From positions 1-64,000 of the forward strand of contig CAZLCS010000020.1 of assembly GCA_964557955.1 (NCBI GenBank): DNA of 64,000 nucleotides, given 5' to 3'. Positions within the stretch are counted from its first letter, which is position 1; every line of letters starts with the position of its first letter. Source of the DNA: JALOOX01 sp964557955. GTDB taxonomy: Bacteria; Desulfobacterota; Syntrophobacteria; Syntrophobacterales; Syntrophobacteraceae. Positions 1 to 8,729 of this stretch are shown piece after piece. The translations under genes were made by a program, and so were the position numbers. A model generated the notes under the pieces. That model ran no database searches and had not been told where the DNA came from. It worked only from the letters and a program-made list of their open reading frames with translations.

Positions 1-36
1 ATCGGGAGCGAAGAGCAGGGCGCTTCATGACTTGTT

Positions 37-210
37 TGGCCGGAATCCACAAAAAAGCTGGATGCCGGCCAAAAGACTGCCGGCATGACGAGCGGCGAAA
101 TGGACATCTTTTTCTGTGGAGGTGGGCTGAGCGGAGCTTGCCCATGCGAGATTTTTCAACCACGGGCAAGCTCCGCTTAGCCCGTGCCACCCCTTAAGTC
201 AACGACATTG
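37..210 (-). repeat. MITE-like dispersed repeat, copy 1 (inverted)
   Basis: The reverse complement of this stretch matches 6497-6670 along its whole 174 bases with few differences, including the end CAATGtCGTTGACTTAAG. Both copies contain the same internal palindrome (GGGCAAGCTCCGCTTAGCCC facing its complement) and the same block built on 'gatgccggccaaaagactgccggcatgac'. The left end of this copy diverges from copy 2 at about position 37. It lies directly upstream of the aminotransferase gene and may carry its leader. No coding capacity is visible. Confidence 0.8.
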
Positions 211-237
211 GGGCATGAGACAGGGGGGAGCCATTTG

Positions 238-1458
238 ATGTCCACACGATCCGCATTGGAAGCGTCGGGAAAGACTTTTCGCACCCGGGGCATCAGCCGG
301 CGCGTGCAACAGATCACCATTTCGGCCATCAAGGAAATGCCTCTGCTCGCGAGCCGCCTGGAAAACTGCGTTTCACTGGGGCAGGGGATTCCCTCGTTTC
401 CGACACCGCCTCATATCGTGGACGCTGTCTGCCGCGCCCTGCGAGATCTGCCCGAGAGCGGCAAGTACACCTTGGGACCGGGATTGCTGCGGCTGCGGGA
501 GGCCATATCCGAGTCGCTGGAGAGGGAAAAGGGCTTGCGCGCGGATCCCGAGCGCGAGCTCTGTATCACCGTGGGGGCTATGGAAGGGCTTTCGGCCGCG
601 ATGCTCACCGTGGTGGACCGGGGGGATGAGGTGATCCTGCCTTCACCAAACTATGCCTCCCACATCGAACAGGTGCTGCTGGCGGAAGGTGTGCCCGTGT
701 TCGTTCCTTTGAAGGGCGAGGACTGGCAGCTGGATGCGGAGGCCATGCGCCGGGCGGTCACTCCCCGGACCCGCGCGGTGATTCTCTGCAATCCGCACAA
801 CCCCACGGGCGCCAATTTCAGGGAGGGGGACCTTCGCGCCGTGGCCGGACTGGCTGTGGAGCATGATCTGTTCGTTATTGCCGATGAGACCTACGACTTC
901 CTGACCTACGACGGAGAACACCACTTCAGTCTGGCGCCTCTTCCGGAGCTCAAGGACAGGATCATCGCAACGTACAGCTTTTCAAAGAAGTATGCCATGA
1001 CCGGTTGGCGGGTGGGCTGCGTCTATGCGTCCGAAGGATTGCTCGACCAGATCATGAAGGTGCACGATGCCGTGGCCATCTGCGCCCCTACGGTGTCACA
1101 AATTGCCGCCCTGGCTGCCCTCGAAGGCCCCCAGGATTGCGTGGCTGAGGTCCGAGCGGCCCTGGAGCGGCGGCGTGATCTCATCTGCTCCCGACTCGAC
1201 CGCTTGAGCGAGCATTTCCGTTATGTCAAACCACGCGGCGCCTACTACCTCATGGCACGGTGCCTCCATCCGGCGGCAAGCTCCATGACTCTCGCCCTGC
1301 GGCTGCTGAACGAAGCCCGGGTCATCACGATCCCGGGATCCGCCTTCGGTCCCGAAGGTGAACATCACGTCCGATTTTCATTCGGAGGGCATGAAGAAGA
1401 AATCCAGGAAGCCCTGGACCGCATGGAGCGATGGCTTGAGCGGCGACCGTTCGCCTGA
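238..1458 (+). CDS. PLP-dependent class I/II aminotransferase
   Basis: This 406-residue protein looks like a fold-type I aminotransferase of the aspartate/aromatic aminotransferase family. It would move an amino group between an amino acid and a 2-oxo acid in the cytoplasm. Visible marks are the N-terminal GQGIPSFPTP segment, the NPHNPTGA loop, the IADETYDF segment holding the PLP-ring aspartate, and YSFSKKYAMTGWRVG, whose second lysine of the KK pair would form the Schiff base. The C-terminal VRFSFGG motif carries the substrate-carboxylate arginine. The ATG at 238 is preceded by AGGGGGGAG at 222-230, so it is preferred over an in-frame GTG at 184 that lies inside the repeat. Substrate specificity cannot be read from sequence. 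No operon partner is visible: the next gene is convergent. Confidence 0.9.
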   Translation: MSTRSALEASGKTFRTRGISRRVQQITISAIKEMPLLASRLENCVSLGQGIPSFPTPPHIVDAVCRALRDLPESGKYTLGPGLLRLREAISESLEREKGLRADPERELCITVGAMEGLSAAMLTVVDRGDEVILPSPNYASHIEQVLLAEGVPVFVPLKGEDWQLDAEAMRRAVTPRTRAVILCNPHNPTGANFREGDLRAVAGLAVEHDLFVIADETYDFLTYDGEHHFSLAPLPELKDRIIATYSFSKKYAMTGWRVGCVYASEGLLDQIMKVHDAVAICAPTVSQIAALAALEGPQDCVAEVRAALERRRDLICSRLDRLSEHFRYVKPRGAYYLMARCLHPAASSMTLALRLLNEARVITIPGSAFGPEGEHHVRFSFGGHEEEIQEALDRMERWLERRPFA

Positions 1459-1666
1459 AACCCGGTTTCGAGTTTCGAGCTTCAGGTAGCAGGTTCCAGG
1501 TTCCAGGTCTCAGGTTGCATTGCACACCCGATCCGTCCTACATGGGCACCCTTCAGTCTGACCCGTCCCCCACCCCGTCATTCAGCAGCATTGCCCCCGA
1601 ATCTCCCACCATGAGTGGAAAGGTTTGCGAACCGTTCGCAGGCTTGACCGGTCTCGCACCAGGCGT

Positions 1667-2275
1667 TTAAAGAAGGGCTGCCGCTGCCTTCTGGGCCGCT
1701 TCGAGCCACCCGGCAATGCTTGTGGCCGGCGCCGTCTCCTCGGAGGACTTGACGATCTGACCGGATTCGACGTCCAGGAGGTGCAGCTCAAGCCTCATCT
1801 TTCCCTCGAGGACCTGGTAGCCTCCGAAGACCATCTGCCTGGCGCCAAGGCGTTTGCCCAGCTGGAGTCTCACAGTGGGGTCGGTGACCGATGACTTGTC
1901 CACCCGCATCTCCTGGCGGGCCGCTGCCAGCTGCTGTTTTTCGATGACCTGGTAGCCGCCTTTCTTCTGAATGGTCTCCACGACCTTTGTTGCCAGAAGC
2001 TCCCCCAGCTCAGGCTGTGACATCTCCCGTGAGGTCAGATCGTCCAGGTCCCACACAGCAATGGCAATGGGTCCGGCTTCAGGTTTCTGCTCGGCTTTTT
2101 CATCTTTTTTCGCCGCTTCTGGTGCCGGCAGGGAAGAGGGTGGCTGGCTTGCAGGCTGAACTGCCGCCTTGGGTTGCAGCTCGCTCATTGGTGGTTGAGA
2201 CGGTTGTTTGGCGCCGCACGCCACGAGAAACAAACCGATGGTCAGAATAGCCCACAATCGAACTTTGAATTGCAT
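1667..2275 (-). CDS. Lipoprotein with CsgG/FlgO-like domain
   Basis: A 202-residue secreted protein. It starts MQFKVRLWAILTIGLFLVAC, a type II signal peptide ending in the lipobox LVAC, so the mature protein begins at a lipidated cysteine. A linker rich in Pro, Gln and Lys covers about residues 20-75. The rest (IAVWDLDDLTSREMS, then ELLATKVVETIQKKGGYQVIEKQQL) has the alternating strand/helix pattern of the CsgG/TolB-N/FlgO group of outer-membrane lipoproteins, which assemble at the envelope. The ATG at 2275 is chosen because AAAAGGGG precedes it and the signal peptide starts there. It lies downstream of the kinase gene in the same orientation, 126 bases away, so it may belong to that signalling unit. 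Function is unknown; the family call is tentative. Confidence 0.7.
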   Translation of the reverse strand: MQFKVRLWAILTIGLFLVACGAKQPSQPPMSELQPKAAVQPASQPPSSLPAPEAAKKDEKAEQKPEAGPIAIAVWDLDDLTSREMSQPELGELLATKVVETIQKKGGYQVIEKQQLAAARQEMRVDKSSVTDPTVRLQLGKRLGARQMVFGGYQVLEGKMRLELHLLDVESGQIVKSSEETAPATSIAGWLEAAQKAAAALL

Positions 2276-2401
2276 TGCTCGCCCCTTTTCTCGGTTATGA
2301 TGGTCCAGAAACCCGTTCACCGATTCTCTTGTATCACGCCCCCTGGGGACTGCGTGAGACCGTTTGCCGAATGCAAATCCCGAGACGCCTCTTCCATCTC
2401 T

Positions 2402-3799
2402 TCACTGAATACGCAGGAGTTCAGCCGGAATGTGGGTGACCCGGTTTTGAGCCACCTTTACCTGCGCTTCCCAATCTCCGTGATCCGGCAGGGTAAGTCG
2501 TACTTCGTGGGTGCCAGGAGGCAGCGACACCTCCAAAGGGGTCAGACCCCGGTATTCTCCGTCGATCCGCACCTCTGCACCGACCGGTTTGCTTTCGAGC
2601 TTGAGAGAACCCTGTGCGGTCAGGGTGTCACCGGGTTTGGCCGACTCCGAAGCGGAGGGGGCCGAAGAGGCTGTCGTGGGGAGCTGTCCTGGTGCGTACG
2701 ACGGTGTCTCCGGTTGAGGTACAGGGTAAGTGGGTGTCTGCGTAGAAGAAGTGGAGGCTGGAGAAGAGGGGGAATCCGCTCGATCGTTCTTTCCGGGCAA
2801 CGACTGCTGGGTCCGGGGGGCCTGTGTGAGGGTGGATTCCCTGGAGGGGCCGCGCATCAGGTAGACGGCTCCTGCTGACAGTCCAGCCACAAAAATCAGG
2901 GTCAGCAGAATCATCGGCAGGAAATGGGCATCTCGCCGTGGCTCGGCTGCAGCGGATGGGATCGTTACAGTGTCCGCGTCGCGCTCCCGCAGGCAGTTGC
3001 GAAGGGCTTCGCTCAATTCGTGGCAGGAGGAGTACCGTTGTTCCGGCTCCTTGGAAAGGCACTTGAGGATCACCGCCGAGAGGTCGCGAGGCAGCCCCGG
3101 GTTGAGGTCCTCCGGATTTCGAGGGTCTTCGTGGGTGATGCTGTGAAAGATGGTTGCAAGGCTTTCACCGCTGAAAGGCCGCTGTCGCGTCGCAAGCTCG
3201 TACAGGATGACGCCGAGGGAAAACAGATCGGATCGACCGTCGACGGAGCGCCCAAGGACCTGTTCGGGAGCCATGTAGGCTGGTGTTCCGAGGATCTCGC
3301 CGGCCTGTGTCTGCTGGGTGGCCAGCGGGTCTTCGATCCGGGCGATGCCGAAATCGGTGATCTTGATGTTGCCGTCCGGCTGAACAATGATGTTGCTGGG
3401 CTTGATGTCGCGGTGCACAATGCCCTTGCTGTGTGCATACCCGAGGGCGTCCGCAATCTGGATTCCGATTTTGAGCGATTCCTCGAGGGTGAGCTTCTCA
3501 GTTTGCAGGACTTCATTAAGCGGTTTTCCCTCGATATACTCCATCGAGAGATAAACCGTCCCGTGATCTTCCCCCTTGTCGTGCGCCACGACAATGTTGC
3601 TGTGGTACAGACGCCCGACGGCTTTGGCTTCTTTGAGGAATCGCTGGGCGAACGCACTGGAGGAAACACGGTCGGGGCGGAGGACCTTGAGCGCCACCCG
3701 CCGGTCGAAGAGAGGGTCGTAGGCCTCGTAGACGACTCCCATCGATCCTTTGCCGAGCTCTTTGACGATTTGGTATCTTCCATATTGCATGGGATGCAT
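2402..3799 (-). CDS. Transmembrane Ser/Thr protein kinase with PEGA domain
   Basis: A 465-residue Hanks-type kinase. The N-terminal kinase domain (about residues 5-270) shows GKGSMGVVYEA (P-loop), VALKVL (ATP lysine), IVHRDIKPSNI (catalytic loop), ITDFGIA (metal aspartate) and GTPAYMAPEQ (activation segment), so it should be active. A single membrane span (LPMILLTLIFVAGLSAGAVYLM) at about residues 300-322 is followed by a Ser/Thr/Pro-rich linker and a C-terminal PEGA domain (LKLESKPVGAEVRIDGEYRG...PLEVSLPPGTHEVRL), probably periplasmic. The ATG at 3799 (MHPMQYGRYQ) sits close to a GAGG; the ATG at 3790 is an alternative. The PP2C phosphatase gene lies just upstream and a divergent FHA gene follows, which makes a phospho-Ser/Thr switch likely. 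Confidence 0.93.
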   Translation of the reverse strand: MHPMQYGRYQIVKELGKGSMGVVYEAYDPLFDRRVALKVLRPDRVSSSAFAQRFLKEAKAVGRLYHSNIVVAHDKGEDHGTVYLSMEYIEGKPLNEVLQTEKLTLEESLKIGIQIADALGYAHSKGIVHRDIKPSNIIVQPDGNIKITDFGIARIEDPLATQQTQAGEILGTPAYMAPEQVLGRSVDGRSDLFSLGVILYELATRQRPFSGESLATIFHSITHEDPRNPEDLNPGLPRDLSAVILKCLSKEPEQRYSSCHELSEALRNCLRERDADTVTIPSAAAEPRRDAHFLPMILLTLIFVAGLSAGAVYLMRGPSRESTLTQAPRTQQSLPGKNDRADSPSSPASTSSTQTPTYPVPQPETPSYAPGQLPTTASSAPSASESAKPGDTLTAQGSLKLESKPVGAEVRIDGEYRGLTPLEVSLPPGTHEVRLTLPDHGDWEAQVKVAQNRVTHIPAELLRIQ

Positions 3800-3883
3800 T
3801 TTTCCTCGAGGCGCGCGAGGCATGAGAGCGGGGGAGCTCGCGTTTTTCGGGGTGAATTCGCGAGTCAGTCGAGGCTCCTGGCC

Positions 3884-4726
3884 TCAGGGGATCTGGATCA
3901 CCTCGCTGAGGACCACGGTGACGTTGTCATTTCCGCCGGCCCTGTTGGCCAGCTCAATGAGCTGGTCCACCTTTTCCCCAAGGGTGGCCTTTCTCGAAAG
4001 AACCCTCCAGATCATCTTGTCTTCCACCATGTCCGTCAGCCCATCGGAACAGAGGAGGAAAACATCCCCCGGAAAAACCCTGCCCCGCACGAAATCCACG
4101 GCCAGATCCTCTTTGGTCCCCACGGCCCGGAGGATCACATTGCGCAGGCGGTGGCGGCGTGCTTCCTCCCGAGTGATCAAACCCTGGTCCACCTGGTCCT
4201 GCACGAGCGAATGGTCCCGGGTCAACTGCTTGAGTTCGGATCTGCGAAAAAGATAAGTGCGACTGTCGCCCACATGTCCGATGGCGAACCGCTCATCGAA
4301 AAACCTGAGCACTTCGGCCGTACACCCCATGCCTGCGTGTCCCGGGTTTTCCCTGACGTGGGAGAGGATTCGCTCGTTGGCGGTTTGATAGGCCTGTTGG
4401 AGCAGGGCGAGATTCTCATCTTCTCCGGTTGTTCGGAGTCTTGAAAAAACCTCGACGGCCGTTTGCGCGAAAATCTGGCTGGCCAGCTCTCCGGCTGCGG
4501 CGCCGCCCATGCCGTCCGCCAGGATGCAAAGCCCCAGGTCTCCATCCACATGGAAAGCGTCTTCATTGTTCTTACGCCGAAGACCCATATCCGTGCGGCC
4601 GAAGGAGTGAACCCTCGGCATCGTTGAACCGGGCTCGGAGCCATCGTTGGAAGGCGGACTGGCCGAGACCTGGCCGGTGGGGAGGGTGGCGTCGGTGTCA
4701 AAGGGATCCGGTTTTTCATTGATCAT
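3884..4726 (-). CDS. PP2C-family Ser/Thr protein phosphatase
   Basis: A 280-residue cytoplasmic phosphatase expected to remove phosphate from Ser/Thr targets of the neighbouring kinase. After a low-complexity N-terminus of about 45 residues come the PPM motifs: RTDMGLRRKNNEDAF (metal-binding aspartate region), LCILADGMGGAAAGELAS (DGMGG), FAIGHVGDSRTYLFR (GDSR), LLCSDGLTDMV (SDGL) and GGNDNVTVVL near the end (GxDN). All metal-ligand aspartates expected for an active enzyme appear present. The ATG at 4726 is preferred over an upstream TTG because AAGGA lies 12 bases before it. The gene is 84 bases upstream of the kinase start on the same strand and probably co-transcribed with it. Confidence 0.93.
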   Translation of the reverse strand: MINEKPDPFDTDATLPTGQVSASPPSNDGSEPGSTMPRVHSFGRTDMGLRRKNNEDAFHVDGDLGLCILADGMGGAAAGELASQIFAQTAVEVFSRLRTTGEDENLALLQQAYQTANERILSHVRENPGHAGMGCTAEVLRFFDERFAIGHVGDSRTYLFRRSELKQLTRDHSLVQDQVDQGLITREEARRHRLRNVILRAVGTKEDLAVDFVRGRVFPGDVFLLCSDGLTDMVEDKMIWRVLSRKATLGEKVDQLIELANRAGGNDNVTVVLSEVIQIP

Positions 4727-4855
4727 ACTGGGCAAGTCCTTGGAAACGACCTGTGTGAACGAACGGCGATGCCGGGGTGCCGTTGCCTTCGGCAGCGACG
4801 GCCCAAGGCTGTTCCACTGCCGAACCTATCCAGCGCTGATGGCTGCAACAACTCG

Positions 4856-4885
4856 TTGCGGCTGCGGACGATTCGTGGCTATAAT
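4856..4885 (+). promoter_or_regulatory. Candidate sigma-70 promoter for the FHA gene
   Basis: TTGCGG at 4856-4861 and TATAAT at 4880-4885 are separated by 18 bases. The -10 is a perfect consensus and the -35 is partial. It points towards the FHA gene, leaving a leader of about 190 bases. It was read by eye and not tested. Confidence 0.4.
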
Positions 4886-5086
4886 AAAATGTGAAACTTG
4901 CGTATGCAATCGTTTCGTGGATATGCTCCTGAACCTGGAGTGATTTGTCGCCTTTTCCCAGGGAGGTTCCGGCCGCCGTCAGCTTGCGCTGCCTGTTGCA
5001 GGCGGCCCCGTGAAGGGTTGCGAGCCGGCTGCAGCCAGGTCTTCTCGTGCGAGCTTTTCCGTGTCATCACCCAGTGGGATATGCCC

Positions 5087-6016
5087 ATGAAAGAACCGCC
5101 TGCCATCACCGTCCAGCTGGTCCACCTCCACGGGCCCATGAAGGGCCAGATCCAGGAATACAATGTCGATCACATCGCCATCGGACGACATCCGTCCTGT
5201 CAGCTCAGGTTTCCCGCGGACCTGGCGATCATATCGCGGAAGCATGCGGAGATACAGCGGGACGGCAATCGCTTCAAGGTGGTGGATCACAGCGTCAACG
5301 GTACGTTCGTGAACGGCAAGCGGGTATCGGAGGTGTATCTCAAGAATGGTGACGTGCTCACATTCGCCGAAGGAGGGGAGGCGCCAAAGGTCAGCTTTCT
5401 CATCCAGATGAAAGAGGAACCGATGGTTGCCCCGTCACGGGGGGCTGAGGCGCCTGCTTCCGCAGCCCCGGTCTCCGCCCCTCCCGAGCAGCTCGAGCGG
5501 GCCAGGCCGATCTCGACGCCGGGAGCCCCCGTTGTCGAGCAGCCGAAGGCCTTCAAGCCGGAGGCTCCCAGGGAAATCCCGACGGTGAATGCTCCCATGG
5601 TTTTCCAGTATGGACCGACCCTGAGATCTTTCAAGCAGGTCCCCGTCACCGTGGGCAAGCATCCCAGCTGCCAGATAGTCATCAACCACCCAGCCCTCTA
5701 TGATATGCATGCCCAATTCTTCTTCCACCAAAATCACTACTGGGTCAAAGACCTCACGGGCCGTGGCCAGGTGCTCATCAATGGCCAGGCGATTGCACTC
5801 CAGTCCCCCCTCAGCATGAATGACCTGGTGTCTCTGGGAGCGGATGGCCCGGCATTCCGCTTTCTGGGAGAGGGACGCATGGCCGAAGCCGAAGTCAGCG
5901 CTCCCCCTGAAGGGATGGCGCCTGCGGCACAATCGAGCCCGCGAGCCGAGGAAAGCCCCGAAGAGCTCGAAAAGACGCGCGAAAAGAAACCCTTCCTCCG
6001 CAGATTCATTCCCTGA
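5087..6016 (+). CDS. Double forkhead-associated (FHA) domain protein
   Basis: A soluble protein of 309 residues with two FHA domains, which bind phosphothreonine peptides. The first (about residues 25-95) keeps the full motif set: GRHPSC, ISRKHAEI and DHSVNGTFVNGKRV. The second (about 175-255) is weaker: VTVGKHPSCQI and GRGQVLINGQ are present, but the SxxH segment reads LYDMHAQF, so it may not bind phosphopeptide. A Pro/Ala-rich linker joins them and the C-terminus is basic. The ATG at 5087 has GTGGG eight bases upstream; 5081 is possible. It is divergent from the kinase and phosphatase genes, which suggests it reads the kinase's phosphorylation. There is no export signal. Confidence 0.88.
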   Translation: MKEPPAITVQLVHLHGPMKGQIQEYNVDHIAIGRHPSCQLRFPADLAIISRKHAEIQRDGNRFKVVDHSVNGTFVNGKRVSEVYLKNGDVLTFAEGGEAPKVSFLIQMKEEPMVAPSRGAEAPASAAPVSAPPEQLERARPISTPGAPVVEQPKAFKPEAPREIPTVNAPMVFQYGPTLRSFKQVPVTVGKHPSCQIVINHPALYDMHAQFFFHQNHYWVKDLTGRGQVLINGQAIALQSPLSMNDLVSLGADGPAFRFLGEGRMAEAEVSAPPEGMAPAAQSSPRAEESPEELEKTREKKPFLRRFIP

Positions 6017-6257
6017 TCATTCGCCCCTGCAACACGGCCTCTCCCGGCAGGATTTCTATGTTCCGGCGGTGGAGTCGTCCACACCCGTGCCCTCAATTTC
6101 AAGAGGATCTCGGTCTTGGACGCGCCAACTCAATGAGGACAGGTGAGTTCAACAGCCGGTTGGCGAGTCCTTTGATCCCCATTAATGTAGATAATAAAAA
6201 AAGATATCTATATGTTTCCACTAAATTTTCATATGCGTTCACTTGGGAAGTTGATTC

Positions 6258-6443
6258 TCATTCAATTTTTTTCCCTTTTAAGAAATCTCGAACAGCATCA
6301 GCAGAGGTTCCGACTGCTCTGACTGCATTCTTGAGCTGAAATTCAGTGCATGTGAATTTGTGACACCAATACCTAATTTCATTTCTCTCATGAGGATTGA
6401 CTCTTTTATCAGCGTAAGGGCCTCGCTTGATGACACCGGCCAT
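6258..6443 (-). CDS. DUF3606 family small protein
   Basis: A 61-residue protein whose core (RVNPHERNEIRYWCHKFTCTEFQL and NAVRAVGTSADAVRDFLK) matches the DUF3606 pattern: a short helical protein with an RYW-x3-F segment and a KAVGxSxxAVRxxL ending. Function is unknown. The ATG at 6443 has AAGGAAAG upstream. The surrounding DNA is clearly richer in A+T than the flanking genes, which fits acquisition by transfer. It is isolated, with a MITE-like element immediately upstream. Confidence 0.7.
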   Translation of the reverse strand: MAGVIKRGPYADKRVNPHERNEIRYWCHKFTCTEFQLKNAVRAVGTSADAVRDFLKGKKIE

Positions 6444-6496
6444 TGCTTCTTTCCTTATTTGAGTATTGACTCAGTTTCTGAGATTAGCGGCTGCGT

Positions 6497-6781
6497 CAAT
6501 GCCGTTGATTTAAGGGGTGGCACGGGCTAGGCGAAGCTTGCCCGTGATCGAGGAGGCCAGCATGGGCAAGCTCCGCTTAGCCCACCTCCACTGAAAAAGA
6601 TGTCCATTTCGCCGCTCGTCATGCCGGCAATCTTTAAGCCGGCATCCAGCTTTTTTGTGGATTCCGGCCAAAAGACTGCCGGAATGACGACTCGAGAGGT
6701 GGACACTCTATTGTGATGAGCTGTACTTAGCCCATGGCACCCAGCTGCCCAATACCCTGTGGGCTTAAGTCAACAGCATTG
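6497..6781. mobile_element. MITE-like element with terminal inverted repeats and flanking direct repeat
   Basis: A 285-base element with ends CAATGCCGTTGATTTAAG (6497-6514) and, reading inward from the other side, CAATGCTGTTGACTTAAG (complement of 6764-6781); 16 of 18 bases agree. It is flanked exactly by the 11-base direct repeat AGCGGCTGCGT at 6486-6496 and 6782-6792, which looks like a target-site duplication. The inside holds palindromes but no gene. Bases 6497-6670 also occur inverted at 37-210, and parts recur at 23603-23770. The element explains most of the gene-free stretch 6444-6865. Confidence 0.7.
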
Positions 6782-6865
6782 AGCGGCTGCGTGAGCTCAA
6801 TGGGCATGAAAAGCTCCTCCAAGGCTTGTGCTCTGCGACTTCCGCCCCCGGGGTAAAGCTGTTGA

Positions 6866-7339
6866 CTATGCGAGCCGCAGCTCCGCAATCGATGCATGGG
6901 CAGACTTCCCGCTGATATCAGGAGAAATGAGTATTTCCAGCACCGTCAACCCGTCAAGCTCAACCGCGAAGTCCTCGATTTCCCAAGTAGTTTCCGGAGG
7001 GTAGAAGTTATACTGCTGGCGCACAATTTCCCGGTACGAGCGACCGCTGTCAGAGGACCACCGCAACAGGAACTCCTGCGTGCGGTGCTGAGCATCTTCA
7101 TGAAATGCCACGTGAATGTGTCTGACCCGCAGCGGCTCGGCGAAAAGGAGCCGGACTGTCTGCTGACCGGGTTGGGCCGCCCGCCAGCCCGATCCCTCAC
7201 CGGCCTTCAGAGCCGACTCGATTGGGTGGGACACATCCTCAGACGTGAGCTCAACCTGCGCCAAGCCTTCCAAGTCCAGCCAGTTTTCATCGGGGAATGG
7301 GACACCTTGAGTATCCTGAGGGATGATACGTTTCAGCAT
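6866..7339 (-). CDS. Hypothetical protein with discoidin-like fold
   Basis: A 157-residue protein with no signal peptide. Its centre resembles the F5/8 type C (discoidin) carbohydrate-binding fold: TVRLLFAEPLRVRHIHVAFHE, then QEFLLRWSSDSGRSYREIVRQQYNF and WEIEDFAVELDGLTVLEILISPD, a set of beta strands typical of such modules. A binding role is inferred from this resemblance only, and no family name is certain. The ATG at 7339 has an AGGA upstream. It is the last gene of a same-strand series (8924 to 6866) that may form one transcript. Confidence 0.6.
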   Translation of the reverse strand: MLKRIIPQDTQGVPFPDENWLDLEGLAQVELTSEDVSHPIESALKAGEGSGWRAAQPGQQTVRLLFAEPLRVRHIHVAFHEDAQHRTQEFLLRWSSDSGRSYREIVRQQYNFYPPETTWEIEDFAVELDGLTVLEILISPDISGKSAHASIAELRLA

Positions 7340-7409
7340 TACATGGTTTCCTATGGCTATTGGCCAGATAATGAATGTTCAGCAAGGATCGCGCAGCCTG
7401 TCACAATGG

Positions 7410-7907
7410 TCACACGGGTTCCGGCAAATCAGGGCTGAGGTCAAAAACGCCCCCCACGGCCTTGTTGGCTCCACGTTTTGGAGTCTGTTCAGCAAGCTTG
7501 AACATCTTTATGATGCTGACGAGCAGTTTGGAAAGGGTCTGCGCCGATTCCGACTTCTGACGGCAGGTTTTGAGTCTGAATTTGTCGCCTGGGTCAAGAT
7601 GATGTAACAGTCTCTCGTTAGAATCAATCTCGGATGTCGTGATGCTCTTGAGCTCAAGAATAGAGTCAGCCAGATCTTCATCTTCAGCATTTGTGAGGCA
7701 ATCAATCGCCAGAGTCAGAATCTCGTTCCTATCAGTTTCACCCGCACCCTCATTGAGCTCCAAGAGCTTGCTCAAATATGGAATAGCATAATCTCTGCTA
7801 TAGGAGCAGAGATCCATTTCAGTACTCTTAGTGTATGTTTTCAAGTCGTTATAAAAATATCCGGTGGACAAGAGATCTTTTAATGAGGCATTAGGCATAG
7901 TTTCCAT
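7410..7907 (-). CDS. Hypothetical protein
   Basis: A 165-residue soluble protein of unknown function, mostly helical and acidic (for example LSKLLELNEGAGETDRNEILTLAIDCL and DADSILEL-like helices). No catalytic motif or membrane segment is visible. The ATG at 7907 follows AAGAGGAG with good spacing, which supports a real gene. Its G+C content is lower than the housekeeping genes of the window. It lies 70 bases upstream of the discoidin-like gene on the same strand, so the two may be translated from one message. Confidence 0.6.
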   Translation of the reverse strand: METMPNASLKDLLSTGYFYNDLKTYTKSTEMDLCSYSRDYAIPYLSKLLELNEGAGETDRNEILTLAIDCLTNAEDEDLADSILELKSITTSEIDSNERLLHHLDPGDKFRLKTCRQKSESAQTLSKLLVSIIKMFKLAEQTPKRGANKAVGGVFDLSPDLPEPV

Positions 7908-8043
7908 GGTTCGACTCCTCTTGGAGCACAGTGCTCAGACCTTCGTGACGCAGGCAGGCTAAGAGATCACCAGCGTGCAATGGTGTGTCGGCGTTAAGAT
8001 CAGAACGCCCATCAACAATACCCATCATCGGGACGCCCAAGGC

Positions 8044-8580
8044 TCAATTCCGTTTGGCGTTCGAAGGGTTTGCACCAGTATTGCTCTTGATTCTCTTGAT
8101 CAGTGGAGTCGCCAGCCTGCCAGCCCCAACCGCCTGAGCTCTCTTGATTTCACTCAAGGCCTCCTGCCATCTTTCCAGGTCACAAAGCGCCGCCGCCCTG
8201 GCTAGCAGCAGAGGAGCATGGTCAGCGTCTCTCAACCGTTGAGTAGCCTTCAGCGCCTGGGCAGGCAGATTCTGTCCTCTCAATGAAGAGCACAGCATCT
8301 CGGCGGCAACATAGTGACCGGGCTCCAGCTTCAATATCCGTTCAGCAATCAGCCCCATCCTGCGATACTGAAGAGCTTTGGCGGCCTTTTGCGCACGAGC
8401 CAGAAGATCTTGAACATCCGTAATGGAAAGATCCTCTTCTTCAAGGGCTTTGAGCAGAAGCATGTTCAGCTTGAGGATATCCACCGTGGGAGGTGTCAAA
8501 AACGTCTTGGTATGATACCATCTATTCCCGTCCCAGATATAGGTGCTCCGACCCAGGTTAATTTGTTTGACTTCTCCCAT
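8044..8580 (-). CDS. Hypothetical helical-repeat (TPR-like) protein
   Basis: A 178-residue protein. The N-terminal 30 residues (MGEVKQINLGRSTYIWDGNRWYHTKTF) form a short beta segment. The rest has paired helices with TPR-like spacing: AAKALQYRRMGLIAERILKLEPGHYVAAEML, PAQALKATQRLRDADHAPLLLARAAAL, ERWQEALSEIKRAQA. This suggests a protein-protein scaffold. The ATG at 8580 is chosen because AAAGGA precedes it and the extension to 8742 looks non-coding. It belongs to the same-strand accessory gene series and has no recognised function. Confidence 0.6.
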   Translation of the reverse strand: MGEVKQINLGRSTYIWDGNRWYHTKTFLTPPTVDILKLNMLLLKALEEEDLSITDVQDLLARAQKAAKALQYRRMGLIAERILKLEPGHYVAAEMLCSSLRGQNLPAQALKATQRLRDADHAPLLLARAAALCDLERWQEALSEIKRAQAVGAGRLATPLIKRIKSNTGANPSNAKRN

Positions 8581-8729
8581 AAGGCATCCAGTCCTTTCCG
8601 ATGATTTGATGCGCAGCGGATCATCTGCTACATGAGGAAGCCTAAGGTTAAGACTTATACCTACCTTCAACAAAACTGAAACATGCCGTAAAGACATACA
8701 GTAAAGATTTCGGTATGTTTCAAGTGAAG

